Assembly (NCBI RefSeq): GCF_000959725.1
Contig: NZ_CP009323.1
Location: 372,001 to 436,000, forward strand
DNA: 64,000 nt
Direction of reading: 5' to 3'
Origin: Burkholderia gladioli
Lineage (GTDB): Bacteria; Pseudomonadota; Gammaproteobacteria; Burkholderiales; Burkholderiaceae
The first letter of the stretch is position 1, and each line of letters begins with the position of its first letter. The notes beneath the pieces are model-generated. The model searched no databases. It was not told where the DNA came from and saw nothing but the letters and a program-made list of their open reading frames with translations. Shown here piece by piece: positions 23,242 through 33,400 of the stretch. The position numbers and the translations under genes are program-made.

Positions 23242-24414
23242 ATGAACGCACCGTCCGCCTCGCCCGTCACGCCCGCCATCGTTTCCCGCCTGCCGCAGGT
23301 CGGCACCACGATCTTCACGGTCATGAGCGCGCTCGCGGCCGAAAAAGGCGCGGTCAACCTGGGCCAGGGCTTCCCCGATTTCCATTGCGATCCGAGGATC
23401 ATCGAGGCGGTCGCCAACGCGATGCGCGACGGCCACAACCAATATCCGCCGATGACGGGCGCCGCGCCGCTGCGCGAGGCGATCGCCGACAAGATCGAGC
23501 GGATCTACGGCCGCCGCTACGACGCGGCCAGCGAGATCACCGTCACGGCAGGCGCGACGCAGGCGCTGCTGACGGCGATCCTCTGCGCGGTCCACCCCGG
23601 CGACGAGGTGATCGTGGTCGAGCCGACCTACGACAGCTACCTGCCCTCGATCGAACTCGCCGGAGGCAAGCCGGTGTTCGTCACGCTGGAAGCGCCCGAC
23701 TATGCGATCCCCTTCGACAAGCTGGCGGCCGCGATCACGCCGAAGACGCGGCTGATCCTGATCAACACGCCGCACAACCCGACCGGCACGGTCTGGCGCG
23801 AGTCCGACATGCGCCAGCTCGAGGAGATCGTGCGCGGCACCGAGGTGCTGATCCTGTCTGACGAGGTCTACGAGCACATGGTCTATGACGGCGAGCGGCA
23901 CGAGAGCGTGGCGCGCTACCCGGAACTCGCGGCGCGCAGCTTCATCGTCTCGAGCTTCGGCAAGACCTATCACGTGACGGGCTGGAAGGTCGGCTACGTC
24001 GCCGCGCCGGCAGCGCTGACGGCCGAATTCCGCAAGGTCCACCAGTTCAACGTGTTCACCGTCAACACGCCGATGCAGGTCGGGCTCGCCAGCTACCTGC
24101 GCGATCCCGAGCCCTACCTGACGCTGCCGGCGTTCTACCAGAAGAAGCGCGACCTGTTCCGCGCCGGGCTCGCCTCGACGCGCTTCAAGCTGCTGCCCTG
24201 CGCCGGCACCTACTTCCAGTGCGTCGATTATTCGGCGATCAGCGACCTGCCCGAGGCGGAATTCGCCAAGTGGCTGACCGCCGAGATCGGGGTTGCCGCG
24301 ATCCCCGTGTCGGCCTTCTATCACGAGCCGCACGAATCGGGCGTGGTGCGCTTCTGCTTCGCCAAGCGCGAAGACACGCTCGCGACCGCGCTGGAGCGGC
24401 TCTCGCGGCTGTAA
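23242..24414 (+). CDS. Methionine-type PLP aminotransferase (YbdL/MtnE-like)
   Basis: This 390-residue class I aminotransferase has PLP lysine K241 in SSFGKTYHVTGWKVGY, the PHNPTG motif at 177-182 and D207/Y210 (SDEVYEHMVYD). The VNLGQGFPDF and YPPMTGAAPLREAI segments resemble E. coli YbdL and kynurenine aminotransferase-type enzymes, which prefer methionine, glutamine or aromatic residues. The start follows family alignment (MNAPSASPVTPAIVSRLP). Substrate assignment is by similarity only. It is convergent with the GST gene. Confidence 0.87.
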   Translation: MNAPSASPVTPAIVSRLPQVGTTIFTVMSALAAEKGAVNLGQGFPDFHCDPRIIEAVANAMRDGHNQYPPMTGAAPLREAIADKIERIYGRRYDAASEITVTAGATQALLTAILCAVHPGDEVIVVEPTYDSYLPSIELAGGKPVFVTLEAPDYAIPFDKLAAAITPKTRLILINTPHNPTGTVWRESDMRQLEEIVRGTEVLILSDEVYEHMVYDGERHESVARYPELAARSFIVSSFGKTYHVTGWKVGYVAAPAALTAEFRKVHQFNVFTVNTPMQVGLASYLRDPEPYLTLPAFYQKKRDLFRAGLASTRFKLLPCAGTYFQCVDYSAISDLPEAEFAKWLTAEIGVAAIPVSAFYHEPHESGVVRFCFAKREDTLATALERLSRL

Positions 24415-24485
24415 GCCGGCCGCGCGGCGCCGGCAGCTTCCCGTGCTCGCGCCGCGCCTGCCCTAGCCCGCGCAGCCGCCCTGGC

Positions 24486-25142
24486 CTAGCGCCTGGCGCC
24501 GTTCGCCTCGAGATAAGCCTTGCGATCGGCCGTCACGCGCTGCGCGGCGGGACGCTCGCCCACCAGCTTCGAATACGCCTTCCAGTCGATTCCCGCCTCG
24601 ACCACCAGATCGCGGCCATACACGGCCTTGGTCGCGAGCCCCACGATCGGCAGGTGGATATAGGCGGCCACGTCGGCCATGCCGTAGGTCTCGCCGAGCA
24701 CGTAGGGCGCGAAGCGCGTCATCTTGCGAAACGCGGCCAGCGCGCCGACCAGGCGCTTCTCGACGCGCCGCTGCGTCTCCTCGCTGGCCGTGCCGCCGAA
24801 AAATGCCTGCCCGTACAGGCTGCGCGCGACCCATTCGAGATACAGTTCGACGAAGACGGTGATTTCCCGCACCTTGGCCGCCTCGAACGGATCGGCCGGG
24901 AACAGGCCCTTCTCCGGATAACGCGCGGCAAGATACTCGACGATCGCCTGCGATTCCGACAGCGCGCCGTGCTCGGTGCGCAGGAACGGCACCTTGCCGA
25001 ACGGCGAGGCGTCGAGCGCCTCGTCACCGCTCAACGGCAGCGTATGAATCTGCTCCTCGAAATCGATCTCGTGATCGAGCAGCACCAGCTTCACCTTGTT
25101 GTAGTAGTTCGATAAGGGCAAACCACAGAGCTGCAGCATCAT
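24486..25142 (-). CDS. Glutathione S-transferase family protein
   Basis: This 218-residue protein has an N-terminal thioredoxin-like domain (MMLQLCGLPLSNYYNKVKLV, FGKVPFL, ESQAIVEYLAARYP) and a C-terminal all-helical domain (about 90-210), the usual cytosolic GST architecture. AGGAGA precedes the ATG at a good distance; the open frame extends far upstream but is not coding there. The C-terminal ADVAAYIHLP carries the conserved capping-box Asp. Substrate unknown. It is divergent from the enoyl-CoA hydratase gene. Confidence 0.9.
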   Translation of the reverse strand: MMLQLCGLPLSNYYNKVKLVLLDHEIDFEEQIHTLPLSGDEALDASPFGKVPFLRTEHGALSESQAIVEYLAARYPEKGLFPADPFEAAKVREITVFVELYLEWVARSLYGQAFFGGTASEETQRRVEKRLVGALAAFRKMTRFAPYVLGETYGMADVAAYIHLPIVGLATKAVYGRDLVVEAGIDWKAYSKLVGERPAAQRVTADRKAYLEANGARR

Positions 25143-25320
25143 CGTTCTCCTGTCCTGACGGGTTCGAGGCGCGAGCCCTGCTCGTGAAATCCGCGGCTCG
25201 TCGCGACGTGCCGAATAGCACGTTCGTGCTAGTCTAAAGCACTTCGCAGCCCCGACCACCGGACGCGCGTTCATGCATTCGCCGCGCCGGCCAAAAGACC
25301 GACATCCTGGAGACATCCGC

Positions 25321-26112
25321 ATGAGCGCCGAACTGCTCGCGTCCCGCCCCGCCGAAAGCGAATCGACCCTGGTCTTGACGCTATCGAATCCGGGCGCACG
25401 CAACGCCCTGCATCCCGACATGTACGCGGCCGGCCTCGAGGCGATGAACACCGCCGAGCGCGATCCCTCGATCCGCAGCGTGGTGCTGACCGGCGCGGAC
25501 CGCTTCTTCTGCGCCGGCGGCAACCTGAACCGACTGCTCGAGAATCGCGCCAGGGATCCCGCGGTGCAGGCCGCCAGCATCGACCTGCTAGGCGAATGGA
25601 TCACCGCGATCCGGACCGTCACCAAGCCGGTGATCGCGGCGGTCGAAGGCGCGGCCGCCGGGGCCGGTTTCTCGCTGGCGCTGGCTTGCGACCTGGTCGT
25701 CGCCGCCGAGGACGCGAAATTCGTGATGTCCTACGCGCGCGTCGGGCTCACGCCGGACGGCGGCGGCTCCTGGTTCCTGGCCCGTGCACTGCCGCGCGCG
25801 CTGGCCACTGAAATCCTGATCGAGGGCAAACCGGTCGTGGCCCGACGCCTGCATGATCTCGGCGTCGTCAATCGCCTCGCGCGTGCCGGCTCGGTGCTCG
25901 GCGAAACGCTGGCCTGGGCCGACGAGCTCGGCCGCATCTCGCCGAACGCCGTCACGCGCGTGAAGGCCTTGCTCGCCGACGCGCCCGAGCAGCCGCTCGC
26001 GGCGCACCTGGTGGCCGAGCGCGATCATTTCGTCGCCTCGCTCCATCATGCCGACGGGCTCGAAGGCATCACCGCCTTCCTGGAGAAACGGCCGCCCGTC
26101 TATTCCCGATGA
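25321..26112 (+). CDS. Enoyl-CoA hydratase/isomerase family protein
   Basis: This 263-residue crotonase-fold protein shows oxyanion-hole segments FFCAGGNLNRL and AAVEGAAAGAGFSLALACDL. The start at MSAELLASRP has GGAGACA upstream. It opens a plus-strand run with a histidine phosphatase (7 bases later), an APH-fold kinase and an acyl-CoA dehydrogenase, which together suggest degradation of an unusual acyl-CoA. Reaction type (hydration, isomerisation or hydrolysis) cannot be fixed because crotonase paralogues diverge, and the usual catalytic glutamate pair is not obvious. Confidence 0.88.
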   Translation: MSAELLASRPAESESTLVLTLSNPGARNALHPDMYAAGLEAMNTAERDPSIRSVVLTGADRFFCAGGNLNRLLENRARDPAVQAASIDLLGEWITAIRTVTKPVIAAVEGAAAGAGFSLALACDLVVAAEDAKFVMSYARVGLTPDGGGSWFLARALPRALATEILIEGKPVVARRLHDLGVVNRLARAGSVLGETLAWADELGRISPNAVTRVKALLADAPEQPLAAHLVAERDHFVASLHHADGLEGITAFLEKRPPVYSR

Positions 26113-26119
26113 TCCCAGG

Positions 26120-26842
26120 ATGACCACTCTCTATACCCTGCCGACCCGCCGCCGCATCTATCTGATGCGACATGGCGACGTCACCTATTTCGATGCCCGG
26201 CAACAGGCGATCGACCCGGACGCGGTACCGCTCAACGAACTCGGCCGGGCCCAGGCCCGCGCGGCCGGCCGCGCCTTCGCCGCGCAATCGATCCGCTTCG
26301 ACCGCGTGATCACCAGCGGCCTGAATCGCACCGTCGAAACGGCCTCGCTCGTGCTCGCGGAAACCGGGCAGGCGATCGACGTCGAGATCGAACCGGCATG
26401 GCGCGAAATCCGCGGCGGCCATCTTGCCGACCTGCCGCCGGAGGATGTCGAGGCGGCCTTTATCGGCGCATTCCACGGCATCGTCCCCGAACACGTTCCC
26501 TTCCTCGGCGGCGAAACCATCGGCGAGTTGATCGACCGCGTGCTGCCGCCGCTCGCGGCGCTGCGCGCCGATCCCGGCTGGGACACCGCGCTGCTGGTGC
26601 TGCATGGCGGCGTCAACTGCGCGCTGCTGTCCCACGCCACGCTGCCCGAACAGCGGCTATTCATCGGGCGCTTCGCTCAATCGACCGCCTGCATCAACGT
26701 GCTCGACGTCGGCCAGCATGCGCACGACTGGGTGATCCGGCAACTCAACTACACGCCGCCCGATGCGCTGCATCGCGACGCTCGCAACACCGTCATGGAA
26801 GTGCTCTATCACCAGTTCGTTCAGGCCAACGCGGGAAGCTGA
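26120..26842 (+). CDS. Histidine phosphatase family protein
   Basis: This 240-residue phosphoglycerate-mutase-like protein has the catalytic RHG motif (LMRHGDV, H18). The downstream histidine is in LLVLHGGVNCALLS and an arginine in ITSGLNRTVETA. The start ATG overlaps CAGGATG only seven bases after the hydratase stop, which implies co-translation. In this setting it could remove phosphate from a phosphorylated acyl intermediate made by the next gene's product, but that is speculation; many such proteins are generic phosphatases. Confidence 0.88.
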   Translation: MTTLYTLPTRRRIYLMRHGDVTYFDARQQAIDPDAVPLNELGRAQARAAGRAFAAQSIRFDRVITSGLNRTVETASLVLAETGQAIDVEIEPAWREIRGGHLADLPPEDVEAAFIGAFHGIVPEHVPFLGGETIGELIDRVLPPLAALRADPGWDTALLVLHGGVNCALLSHATLPEQRLFIGRFAQSTACINVLDVGQHAHDWVIRQLNYTPPDALHRDARNTVMEVLYHQFVQANAGS

Positions 26843-26868
26843 ACCCGCGCGGCGCCCCGGAGGCAAGG

Positions 26869-27975
26869 ATGAGGCAAGCGCAGCAAGGAGCGGCAAAGCC
26901 GGACGATTATTCGGCCTTCGAGGGCACGGCGCCGGTCAGCGCGGCCCAGCACATCGACACCGCGGCGCTCGACACCTGGCTCGCCGCCCATGTGAGTGGG
27001 TATGCGGGCCCGCTCTCGATCGAGCAGTTCCGCGGCGGGCAGTCGAACCCGACATTCAAGCTCGTCACGCCGACGCGCCGCTATGTGCTGCGCGCCAAGC
27101 CGGCGCCGGTCGCCAAACTGCTGCCCTCGGCCCACGCGATCGAGCGCGAGTACCGCGTGATGGCCGCGCTCGCCGATACCGACGTGCCGGTGCCGCGCAT
27201 GCTCGCGCTCTGCGAGGACGAATCGGTGATCGGCCGCGCCTTCTACGTGATGAGCTGCGTCGAGGGGCGGGTGCTGTGGGATCCTGCGCTGCCCGGCATG
27301 ACGCAAGCCGAGCGCGCCGCCCACTACGACGAGATGAATCGCGTGATCGCCGCGCTGCACCGGCTCGACCCGCAGGCGCTCGGGCTCGGCGACTATGGCA
27401 AGCCCGGCAATTACTTCGCGCGCCAGATCGGGCGCTGGAGCAAGCAGTACGCCGCCTCGGAAACCGAGCCGATCGAGGCCATGCACCGGCTGATCGAATG
27501 GCTGCCGCGGCATATCCCGGCCGCCGACGCGGCTCGGCAACGCAGCGCCATCGTCCATGGCGACTTCCGGCTCGACAACCTGATCTTCGCGCCCGATGCG
27601 CCGCGCGTGCTGGCCGTGCTCGACTGGGAACTCTCTACCCTCGGCGATCCGCTCGCCGATTTTTCCTATCACTGCATGACCTGGCACACCGAGCCGGGAC
27701 GATTCCGCGGCATCGGCGGGCTCGACCTGGCCGCGCTAGGCATTCCCGACGAACGGCGCCACATCGCCAGCTATGTCGAGCGCACCGGCTTCACGATCGA
27801 GGGCGACTGGCATTTTTATCTCGCCTACAACATGTTCCGGATCGCCGCGATCCTGCAAGGCATCATGAAGCGCGTGGCCGATGGCACCGCCTCCAGTGCA
27901 CGTGCGCTCGACGCCGGCCGGCAGGCACGGCCGATGGCGGAGCTGGCCTGGCGCTACGCCCAGCAAGTGCGCTGA
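26869..27975 (+). CDS. APH-fold phosphotransferase, ACAD10/11 kinase-domain type
   Basis: This 368-residue aminoglycoside-phosphotransferase-fold kinase has the catalytic loop HGDFRLDN (H230, D232, N237) and magnesium-binding D252 in [11 protein letters not shown]. It resembles the N-terminal kinase domain of ACAD10/ACAD11 and Pseudomonas LvaA, which phosphorylates 4-hydroxyacyl-CoA. CGGAGG lies before the ATG. The next gene encodes a dehydrogenase of exactly the type fused to this kinase in animals, supporting acyl-CoA rather than antibiotic substrates. Confidence 0.88.
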   Translation: MRQAQQGAAKPDDYSAFEGTAPVSAAQHIDTAALDTWLAAHVSGYAGPLSIEQFRGGQSNPTFKLVTPTRRYVLRAKPAPVAKLLPSAHAIEREYRVMAALADTDVPVPRMLALCEDESVIGRAFYVMSCVEGRVLWDPALPGMTQAERAAHYDEMNRVIAALHRLDPQALGLGDYGKPGNYFARQIGRWSKQYAASETEPIEAMHRLIEWLPRHIPAADAARQRSAIVHGDFRLDNLIFAPDAPRVLAVLDWELSTLGDPLADFSYHCMTWHTEPGRFRGIGGLDLAALGIPDERRHIASYVERTGFTIEGDWHFYLAYNMFRIAAILQGIMKRVADGTASSARALDAGRQARPMAELAWRYAQQVR

Positions 27976-28069
27976 ACACAATGGGCTCGGCAGCACATCG
28001 AGCCCGGCCGATTCTTCATCCCGGTCCCCGTCCCGATTCCGATCGACGCCCTACTCCAGCGAGGTGGCA

Positions 28070-29290
<1,221 letters not shown>

Positions 29291-29296
29291 ATGCGA

Positions 29297-29332
29297 AACG
29301 GCGGGACGGCGCCTGCGCGCCGCCCCGCCGTT
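29297..29332. terminator. Terminator-like hairpin between convergent ACAD and MaoC genes
   Basis: A 15-bp GC-rich stem with one mismatch and a 6-base loop lies between two convergent operons. There is no T run, so it may act as an mRNA 3' stabiliser. Confidence 0.5.
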
Positions 29333-29377
29333 CGGGCATGCCTTGGGCGGCAGCCGCGCCGCCTGCAGCCCGGAACC

Positions 29378-29884
29378 TCAGAACAGGTGCAAGGTGACGA
29401 ACTCGGCCGCGCAGGCCAGTGCCGGCTCGCCCGACGAGTCGACCTGCACCGCGACCGACCAGGTGCATTGCAGGCCGCCCTGCTTGCCGTCGATCGCCGT
29501 CTTCACCGCGAACAGCCCGCGAACCTTCGCGCCGACCGGCACCGGCCGCAGGAAGCGCACGCGGTTCAGCCCGTAGTTCACCCCCATCTTCTGCTCGAAT
29601 TCGATCGCATCGGTCATCAGCGCCGGGATCAGGGACAGCGTCAGGAAGCCGTGTGCGATCGGGCCACCGAACGGAGATTCGCGCGAGGCCCGCTCGGGAT
29701 CGACGTGGATCCATTGATGATCGTTGGTCGCGTCGGCGAACTGGTTGACGCGCGACTGTTCGATCACGATCCACTCGCTCGCGAAACCATCCGCGCCGAC
29801 CAGCGCGCGCAGCGCCTCGACGGAAGCGATGCGCGGCCGCTCGGGCCGCTGCCCAGGCTGCTTCTCCGTCGAATCGCCGCTCAT
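29378..29884 (-). CDS. MaoC family dehydratase (first of a pair)
   Basis: This 168-residue hotdog-fold protein has the hydratase-2 catalytic pair in ATNDHQWIHVD (Asp and His five residues apart) and GPIAHGFLTLSLI. It hydrates enoyl-CoA, probably to (R)-3-hydroxyacyl-CoA. Its ATG overlaps the stop of the upstream second MaoC gene by four bases (ATGA), so the two are coupled and may form a heteromer, as do paired MaoC proteins in steroid side-chain catabolism. It is the last gene of the minus-strand acyl-CoA operon. Confidence 0.88.
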   Translation of the reverse strand: MSGDSTEKQPGQRPERPRIASVEALRALVGADGFASEWIVIEQSRVNQFADATNDHQWIHVDPERASRESPFGGPIAHGFLTLSLIPALMTDAIEFEQKMGVNYGLNRVRFLRPVPVGAKVRGLFAVKTAIDGKQGGLQCTWSVAVQVDSSGEPALACAAEFVTLHLF

Positions 29885-30339
29885 GCGCCCGCCTGCGGAT
29901 TACGCAGCCCGAAAATCACCTTGGAGCGCACCGTGATCACGGTTTCGCCGCTCTCGTCGGTGCCAACCCACTCCGTCGTCACGATGCCGCGATCGGGACG
30001 GCTCGCCGACAGCCGCTTGTCGAGGATCCGCTGCTGCATCGTGATGGTCGCACCGGCGCGCACCGGCTTGATCCAGCGGATCTCCTCGATGCCGGGCGAG
30101 CCCATGCTGGTCGAATCGTGCAGCACGTTGCGCACCAGCATGCCCATGAACACCGAGCAGGTGTGCCAGCCACTCGCCACCAATCCGCCGAACGGCGAGG
30201 CCTTGCCGGCCGCCTCGTCGAGATGGAACGGTTGCGGATCAAAGCGCTGCGCGAATTCGATGATCTCGTCCGGCGTGAACGTGTGTTTGCCGACCTCGGT
30301 CAGCCCGCCGACTTCCAGATCCTCATAGCCGATCGTCAT
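29881..30339 (-). CDS. MaoC family dehydratase (second of a pair)
   Basis: This 152-residue hotdog-fold protein contains RFDPQPFHLDE, with catalytic Asp and His spaced five residues apart, and FGGLVASGWHTCSVFMG. Both members of the pair therefore keep catalytic residues. The ATG encoding MTIGYEDL was chosen because GGAG lies six bases before it; an ATG two codons upstream abuts that site. Gap to the upstream dehydrogenase gene is 27 bases. It belongs to the same operon as the other MaoC and two dehydrogenases. Confidence 0.88.
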   Translation of the reverse strand: MTIGYEDLEVGGLTEVGKHTFTPDEIIEFAQRFDPQPFHLDEAAGKASPFGGLVASGWHTCSVFMGMLVRNVLHDSTSMGSPGIEEIRWIKPVRAGATITMQQRILDKRLSASRPDRGIVTTEWVGTDESGETVITVRSKVIFGLRNPQAGA

Positions 30340-30366
30340 ACCCATCTCCTGTCAGTTTGCGTGCTC

Positions 30367-31500
30367 TCAGGCCGCATCGTATTCGAAAAAATCCGGCAGC
30401 GAGACAAATCGCGCCGTGTGGTGATCGACATCGCCGAGCGTCAGGTCGATGATCGACAGTCGCTTGAACAGATGGGCCGCCGCGACCTCGTTGGTCATGC
30501 CCATCCCGCCATGCAGCTGGATCGCCTGCTGCCCGACGAAACGCGCGGCTTGCCCCACCCGCACTTTCGCGGCAGATACCGCGCGGCGCCGTTGATTGGC
30601 GTCGTCGTCGGCATAGCGCAGCGCCGCCAGATAAGCCAGCGAGCGCGCCTGCTCGGTGTGGATCAGCATGTCGACCATGCGGTGCTGCAGCACCTGGAAA
30701 CGCGCGATCGGCGTGCCGAACTGCTCGCGCGTGCGGGTGTAGTCGAGCGTCGCGCGATTGAGCGCGTCCAGCGCGCCGATCGCCTCGGCACAGAGCAGCA
30801 CGATACCGTAATCGGCGATCCGTTCCAGCGTTTCGGCACCGCGGCTGCCGTCGACGAGCCGGCGCGCGGGCGCGCTCGAGAAACGCAGCGTCGCCGCGCG
30901 CTGGCCGTCGATGGTTCGGTAATCCTCGACATCGGCACCGGCGGCACCGCGCTCGACCAGGAACAACGCGATCGCGCCATCGGGCTGCCGGGCCGGCACG
31001 ATCCAGGCCTGCGCCTGGGCGCCGTGACGAACCAGCGCCTTGCTGCCGCTGAGCCGGAAGCCGTCGCCGACCGGCTCCGCACGCGAATCGATGGCGAGCA
31101 GCTCGTAGCGCGCGCCGGGTTCGTCGAAGGCAACCGCCAGGCGCGCCTCGCCGCCGGCCACGCGTGCCAGCAGCGCTCGATCGGCTTGATGCTCGCTGGC
31201 CGCGAGCTGCAGCGCCTCGGCACCGACCGCCGTCGCCCAATACGGCTCGACCACCAGTGCGGCGCCCAGCGCCTGCATGGCCACCAGCATGTCGAGCGCG
31301 CCGCCGCCCAGGCCGCCGCTCGCCTCCGGTACCGGCAAGGCGGTCAGCCCCAGCTCCGCGAACGCCCGCCATTGCTCGTCGGATACGCCCTCGCGCGAGG
31401 CGACGATCGCCTGGCGCGTCTCGAAACCGTAGCGCTGGCCGAGATAACGGCGCAACGCGTCGGCGAATTGCTGCTGTTCTTCGCTGAAAGTGAAGTCCAT
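30367..31500 (-). CDS. Acyl-CoA dehydrogenase family protein, possibly non-catalytic partner
   Basis: This 377-residue ACAD-fold protein begins MDFTFSEEQQQFADALRRYL and has a usual C-terminal helical domain (LHGGMGMTNEVAAAHLFKRL). At the position of the catalytic YEGTNE segment it reads TLGDVDHH, so the classical glutamate is missing. The central FAD loop is also weak (VAFDEPGARYELLAI). It follows the next upstream ACAD gene by 10 bases. The arrangement suggests an accessory subunit in an alpha2beta2 ACAD of the ChsE type. Confidence 0.85.
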   Translation of the reverse strand: MDFTFSEEQQQFADALRRYLGQRYGFETRQAIVASREGVSDEQWRAFAELGLTALPVPEASGGLGGGALDMLVAMQALGAALVVEPYWATAVGAEALQLAASEHQADRALLARVAGGEARLAVAFDEPGARYELLAIDSRAEPVGDGFRLSGSKALVRHGAQAQAWIVPARQPDGAIALFLVERGAAGADVEDYRTIDGQRAATLRFSSAPARRLVDGSRGAETLERIADYGIVLLCAEAIGALDALNRATLDYTRTREQFGTPIARFQVLQHRMVDMLIHTEQARSLAYLAALRYADDDANQRRRAVSAAKVRVGQAARFVGQQAIQLHGGMGMTNEVAAAHLFKRLSIIDLTLGDVDHHTARFVSLPDFFEYDAA

Positions 31501-31510
31501 GCGTCGCTCC

Positions 31511-32707
31511 TCAGAGGCCCAGGATCATCTGCGCGATGATGTTCTTCTGGATTTCGTTCGACCCGCCGTAGATCGAGGTCTTGCGGAAATTGAAGTAATA
31601 GGCGGCAAGCGGTGCCGCGTCGTCGTCGCCGCTCACCGCGCGATCGCGCTCTCCCTCGAGGAAGGCCGGATGGAACGGCGCGGCGAGCGGCCCGATCGCG
31701 TCGACCATCAGCTCGGTCAGCGCCTGCTGGATCTCGGAGCCCTTGATCTTCAGCATCGAGGCCTCGGGGCCCGGCCCTCGCCCGCTCGCTTCCTGGCTGA
31801 CCACGCGCAGCGCGGTCACCTCCAGCGCCATCAGGTCGATTTCCAGCGAGGCCACGCGGGCGGCGAACACCGGATCCTCCAGGAGGGAGCGGCCGTTGCG
31901 GCGCTGCCCGGCCGCGATGCGCTTGAGGAAGCGCAGTTCACGCTTCGAGGTGCCGACGCGCGCGATGCTGGTGCGCTCGTGGCCGAGCAGGTACTTGGCA
32001 TAGGTCCAGCCGCGGTTCTCCTCGCCGACGAGGTTCTCGACCGGCACCAGCACGTCCTCGAAGAACACCTCGTTGACTTCATGCTCCTCGTCGAGCGTGA
32101 TGATCGGCCTCACCGTGATGCCCGGCGTCTTCATGTCGATCAGCAGGAAGGAGATGCCCTCCTGCTTCTTCACGGCCGTATCGGTGCGCACCAGGCAGAA
32201 CATCATGTCGGCATATTGGCCGAGCGTGGTCCAGGTCTTCTGGCCGTTGACGAGATAGTGATCGCCGCGCCGTTCGGCGCGCGTGCGCAGCGAGGCGAGG
32301 TCGGAACCCGAGCCGGGCTCGGAGTAACCCTGGCACCACCAGTCGCTGCCGTCGAGGATGCGCGGCAGATAATGGCGCTTCTGGGCCTCGTTGCCATATT
32401 TCATCAGCACGGGCCCGACCATCGACACGCCGAAGGTCAGCGGCGACGGCGTGCCCGCGCGGGCACACTCCTCGTCCCAGATGAAGCGCCGCGTCGCGTC
32501 CCAGCCCGGGCCGCCGTATTCGACGGGCCAGGCGGGCGCCGACCAGCCGCGCGTCGCGAGACGGCGATGCCAGTTAAGATAATCCTCGCGGGACAGACGT
32601 TTGTGATTGAGTACCTTGTCGCGCAGCGTGCGAGGCAGGTTGGCCTCGAGCCAGGTGCGAACTTCGACGCGGAACGCGTCGTCGGCGGGGGAATGGTCCA
32701 GATCCAT
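31511..32707 (-). CDS. Acyl-CoA dehydrogenase, FadE26-like
   Basis: This 398-residue dehydrogenase has a full FAD-binding motif (CQGYSEPGSGSDLASLRTRA), KTWTTLGQYADMMFCLVRTD and the ending SIYGGSNEIQKNIIAQMILG. Enzymes with YGGSNEIQ carry their catalytic glutamate elsewhere in the fold. The start was set at MDLDHSPADD because AGGAG lies at proper distance; a second ATG two codons upstream is too close. It is the first gene of a four-gene operon with a second ACAD and two MaoC hydratases. Confidence 0.88.
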   Translation of the reverse strand: MDLDHSPADDAFRVEVRTWLEANLPRTLRDKVLNHKRLSREDYLNWHRRLATRGWSAPAWPVEYGGPGWDATRRFIWDEECARAGTPSPLTFGVSMVGPVLMKYGNEAQKRHYLPRILDGSDWWCQGYSEPGSGSDLASLRTRAERRGDHYLVNGQKTWTTLGQYADMMFCLVRTDTAVKKQEGISFLLIDMKTPGITVRPIITLDEEHEVNEVFFEDVLVPVENLVGEENRGWTYAKYLLGHERTSIARVGTSKRELRFLKRIAAGQRRNGRSLLEDPVFAARVASLEIDLMALEVTALRVVSQEASGRGPGPEASMLKIKGSEIQQALTELMVDAIGPLAAPFHPAFLEGERDRAVSGDDDAAPLAAYYFNFRKTSIYGGSNEIQKNIIAQMILGL

Positions 32708-32771
32708 GCGCATGTCTCCTGGCCGCGAACCGGAGCGGCCGGCTGGAGACGACGCGCCGATCAGGAGACGA

Positions 32772-33200
32772 TCATTGCAGCGGCTCTTTCAGTGCGGCCG
32801 GCACCGGTAGCGGCATCACGTCGATGCCTTCCTCGACGAGGGCGCGCGCATCCTCGGCCGAGGTCACGCCGCGAATATTGCGCGCAGGCGCCTCGTTGTA
32901 ATGGATGCGTCGCGCTTCCTCGGCGAAGCGCTCGCCCACGTTCTCGGTCTTGTCCAGTACCTCGCGCAAGGCGCGCATCAGCTGCGCCTGCATCTGCCGC
33001 GGATCGGTTGCCGGCGCCTTTTCCTTCGTCGCGCCTGACAGGTTCAGGCGCGGCGCCGACGGCATCCTGCTGATTTCGGTCGCCCCGCAAACCGGACATT
33101 CGACCAGCTTGCGGGACAGCTGCGATTCGAAATCATCGGAAGACGCAAACCAGCCTTCGAAGCGATGGCCGTGCGTGCACTGTAAATCGAGGACCTTCAT
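32772..33200 (-). CDS. DUF1178 family protein
   Basis: This 142-residue protein starts MKVLDLQCTHGHRFEGWF and contains a CPVCG pair around residue 36, which with C8/H10 forms a probable zinc ribbon. The C-terminal half (HYNEAPARNIRGVTSAEDAR) is conserved in proteobacterial DUF1178 proteins. Function unknown. It follows the NUDIX gene by 200 bases in a cluster downstream of nuo that is widespread in Burkholderiales. Confidence 0.9.
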   Translation of the reverse strand: MKVLDLQCTHGHRFEGWFASSDDFESQLSRKLVECPVCGATEISRMPSAPRLNLSGATKEKAPATDPRQMQAQLMRALREVLDKTENVGERFAEEARRIHYNEAPARNIRGVTSAEDARALVEEGIDVMPLPVPAALKEPLQ

Positions 33201-33400
33201 GCTGAATCGGGGCGTCTCGGGAGTGTACGCCCAATCGGAAGATTTAAGAACGACCGTGCTAAATCACGATCGAAATTCTCCGGGACGAGCCCGGACTGGC
33301 TGGATTGTAACGTGCGGGGAAATTTGACGCCGAAGGTGGGTTCGGCGATGCGCGGCGGCAAGCACGGCCTCGCATCGCCGGGAATCAGCCGCTGCATTGA

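Noticed and set aside
26869..27975. Aminoglycoside resistance kinase
   Set aside because: The fold is shared, but the neighbouring ACAD10/11-type dehydrogenase and the sequence around HGDFRLDN fit the acyl-CoA-linked kinase group rather than drug-modifying enzymes.
33279..33294. Terminator after the NUDIX gene
   Set aside because: The TCCGGG/CCCGGA stem is only six base pairs and is not followed by a T run.
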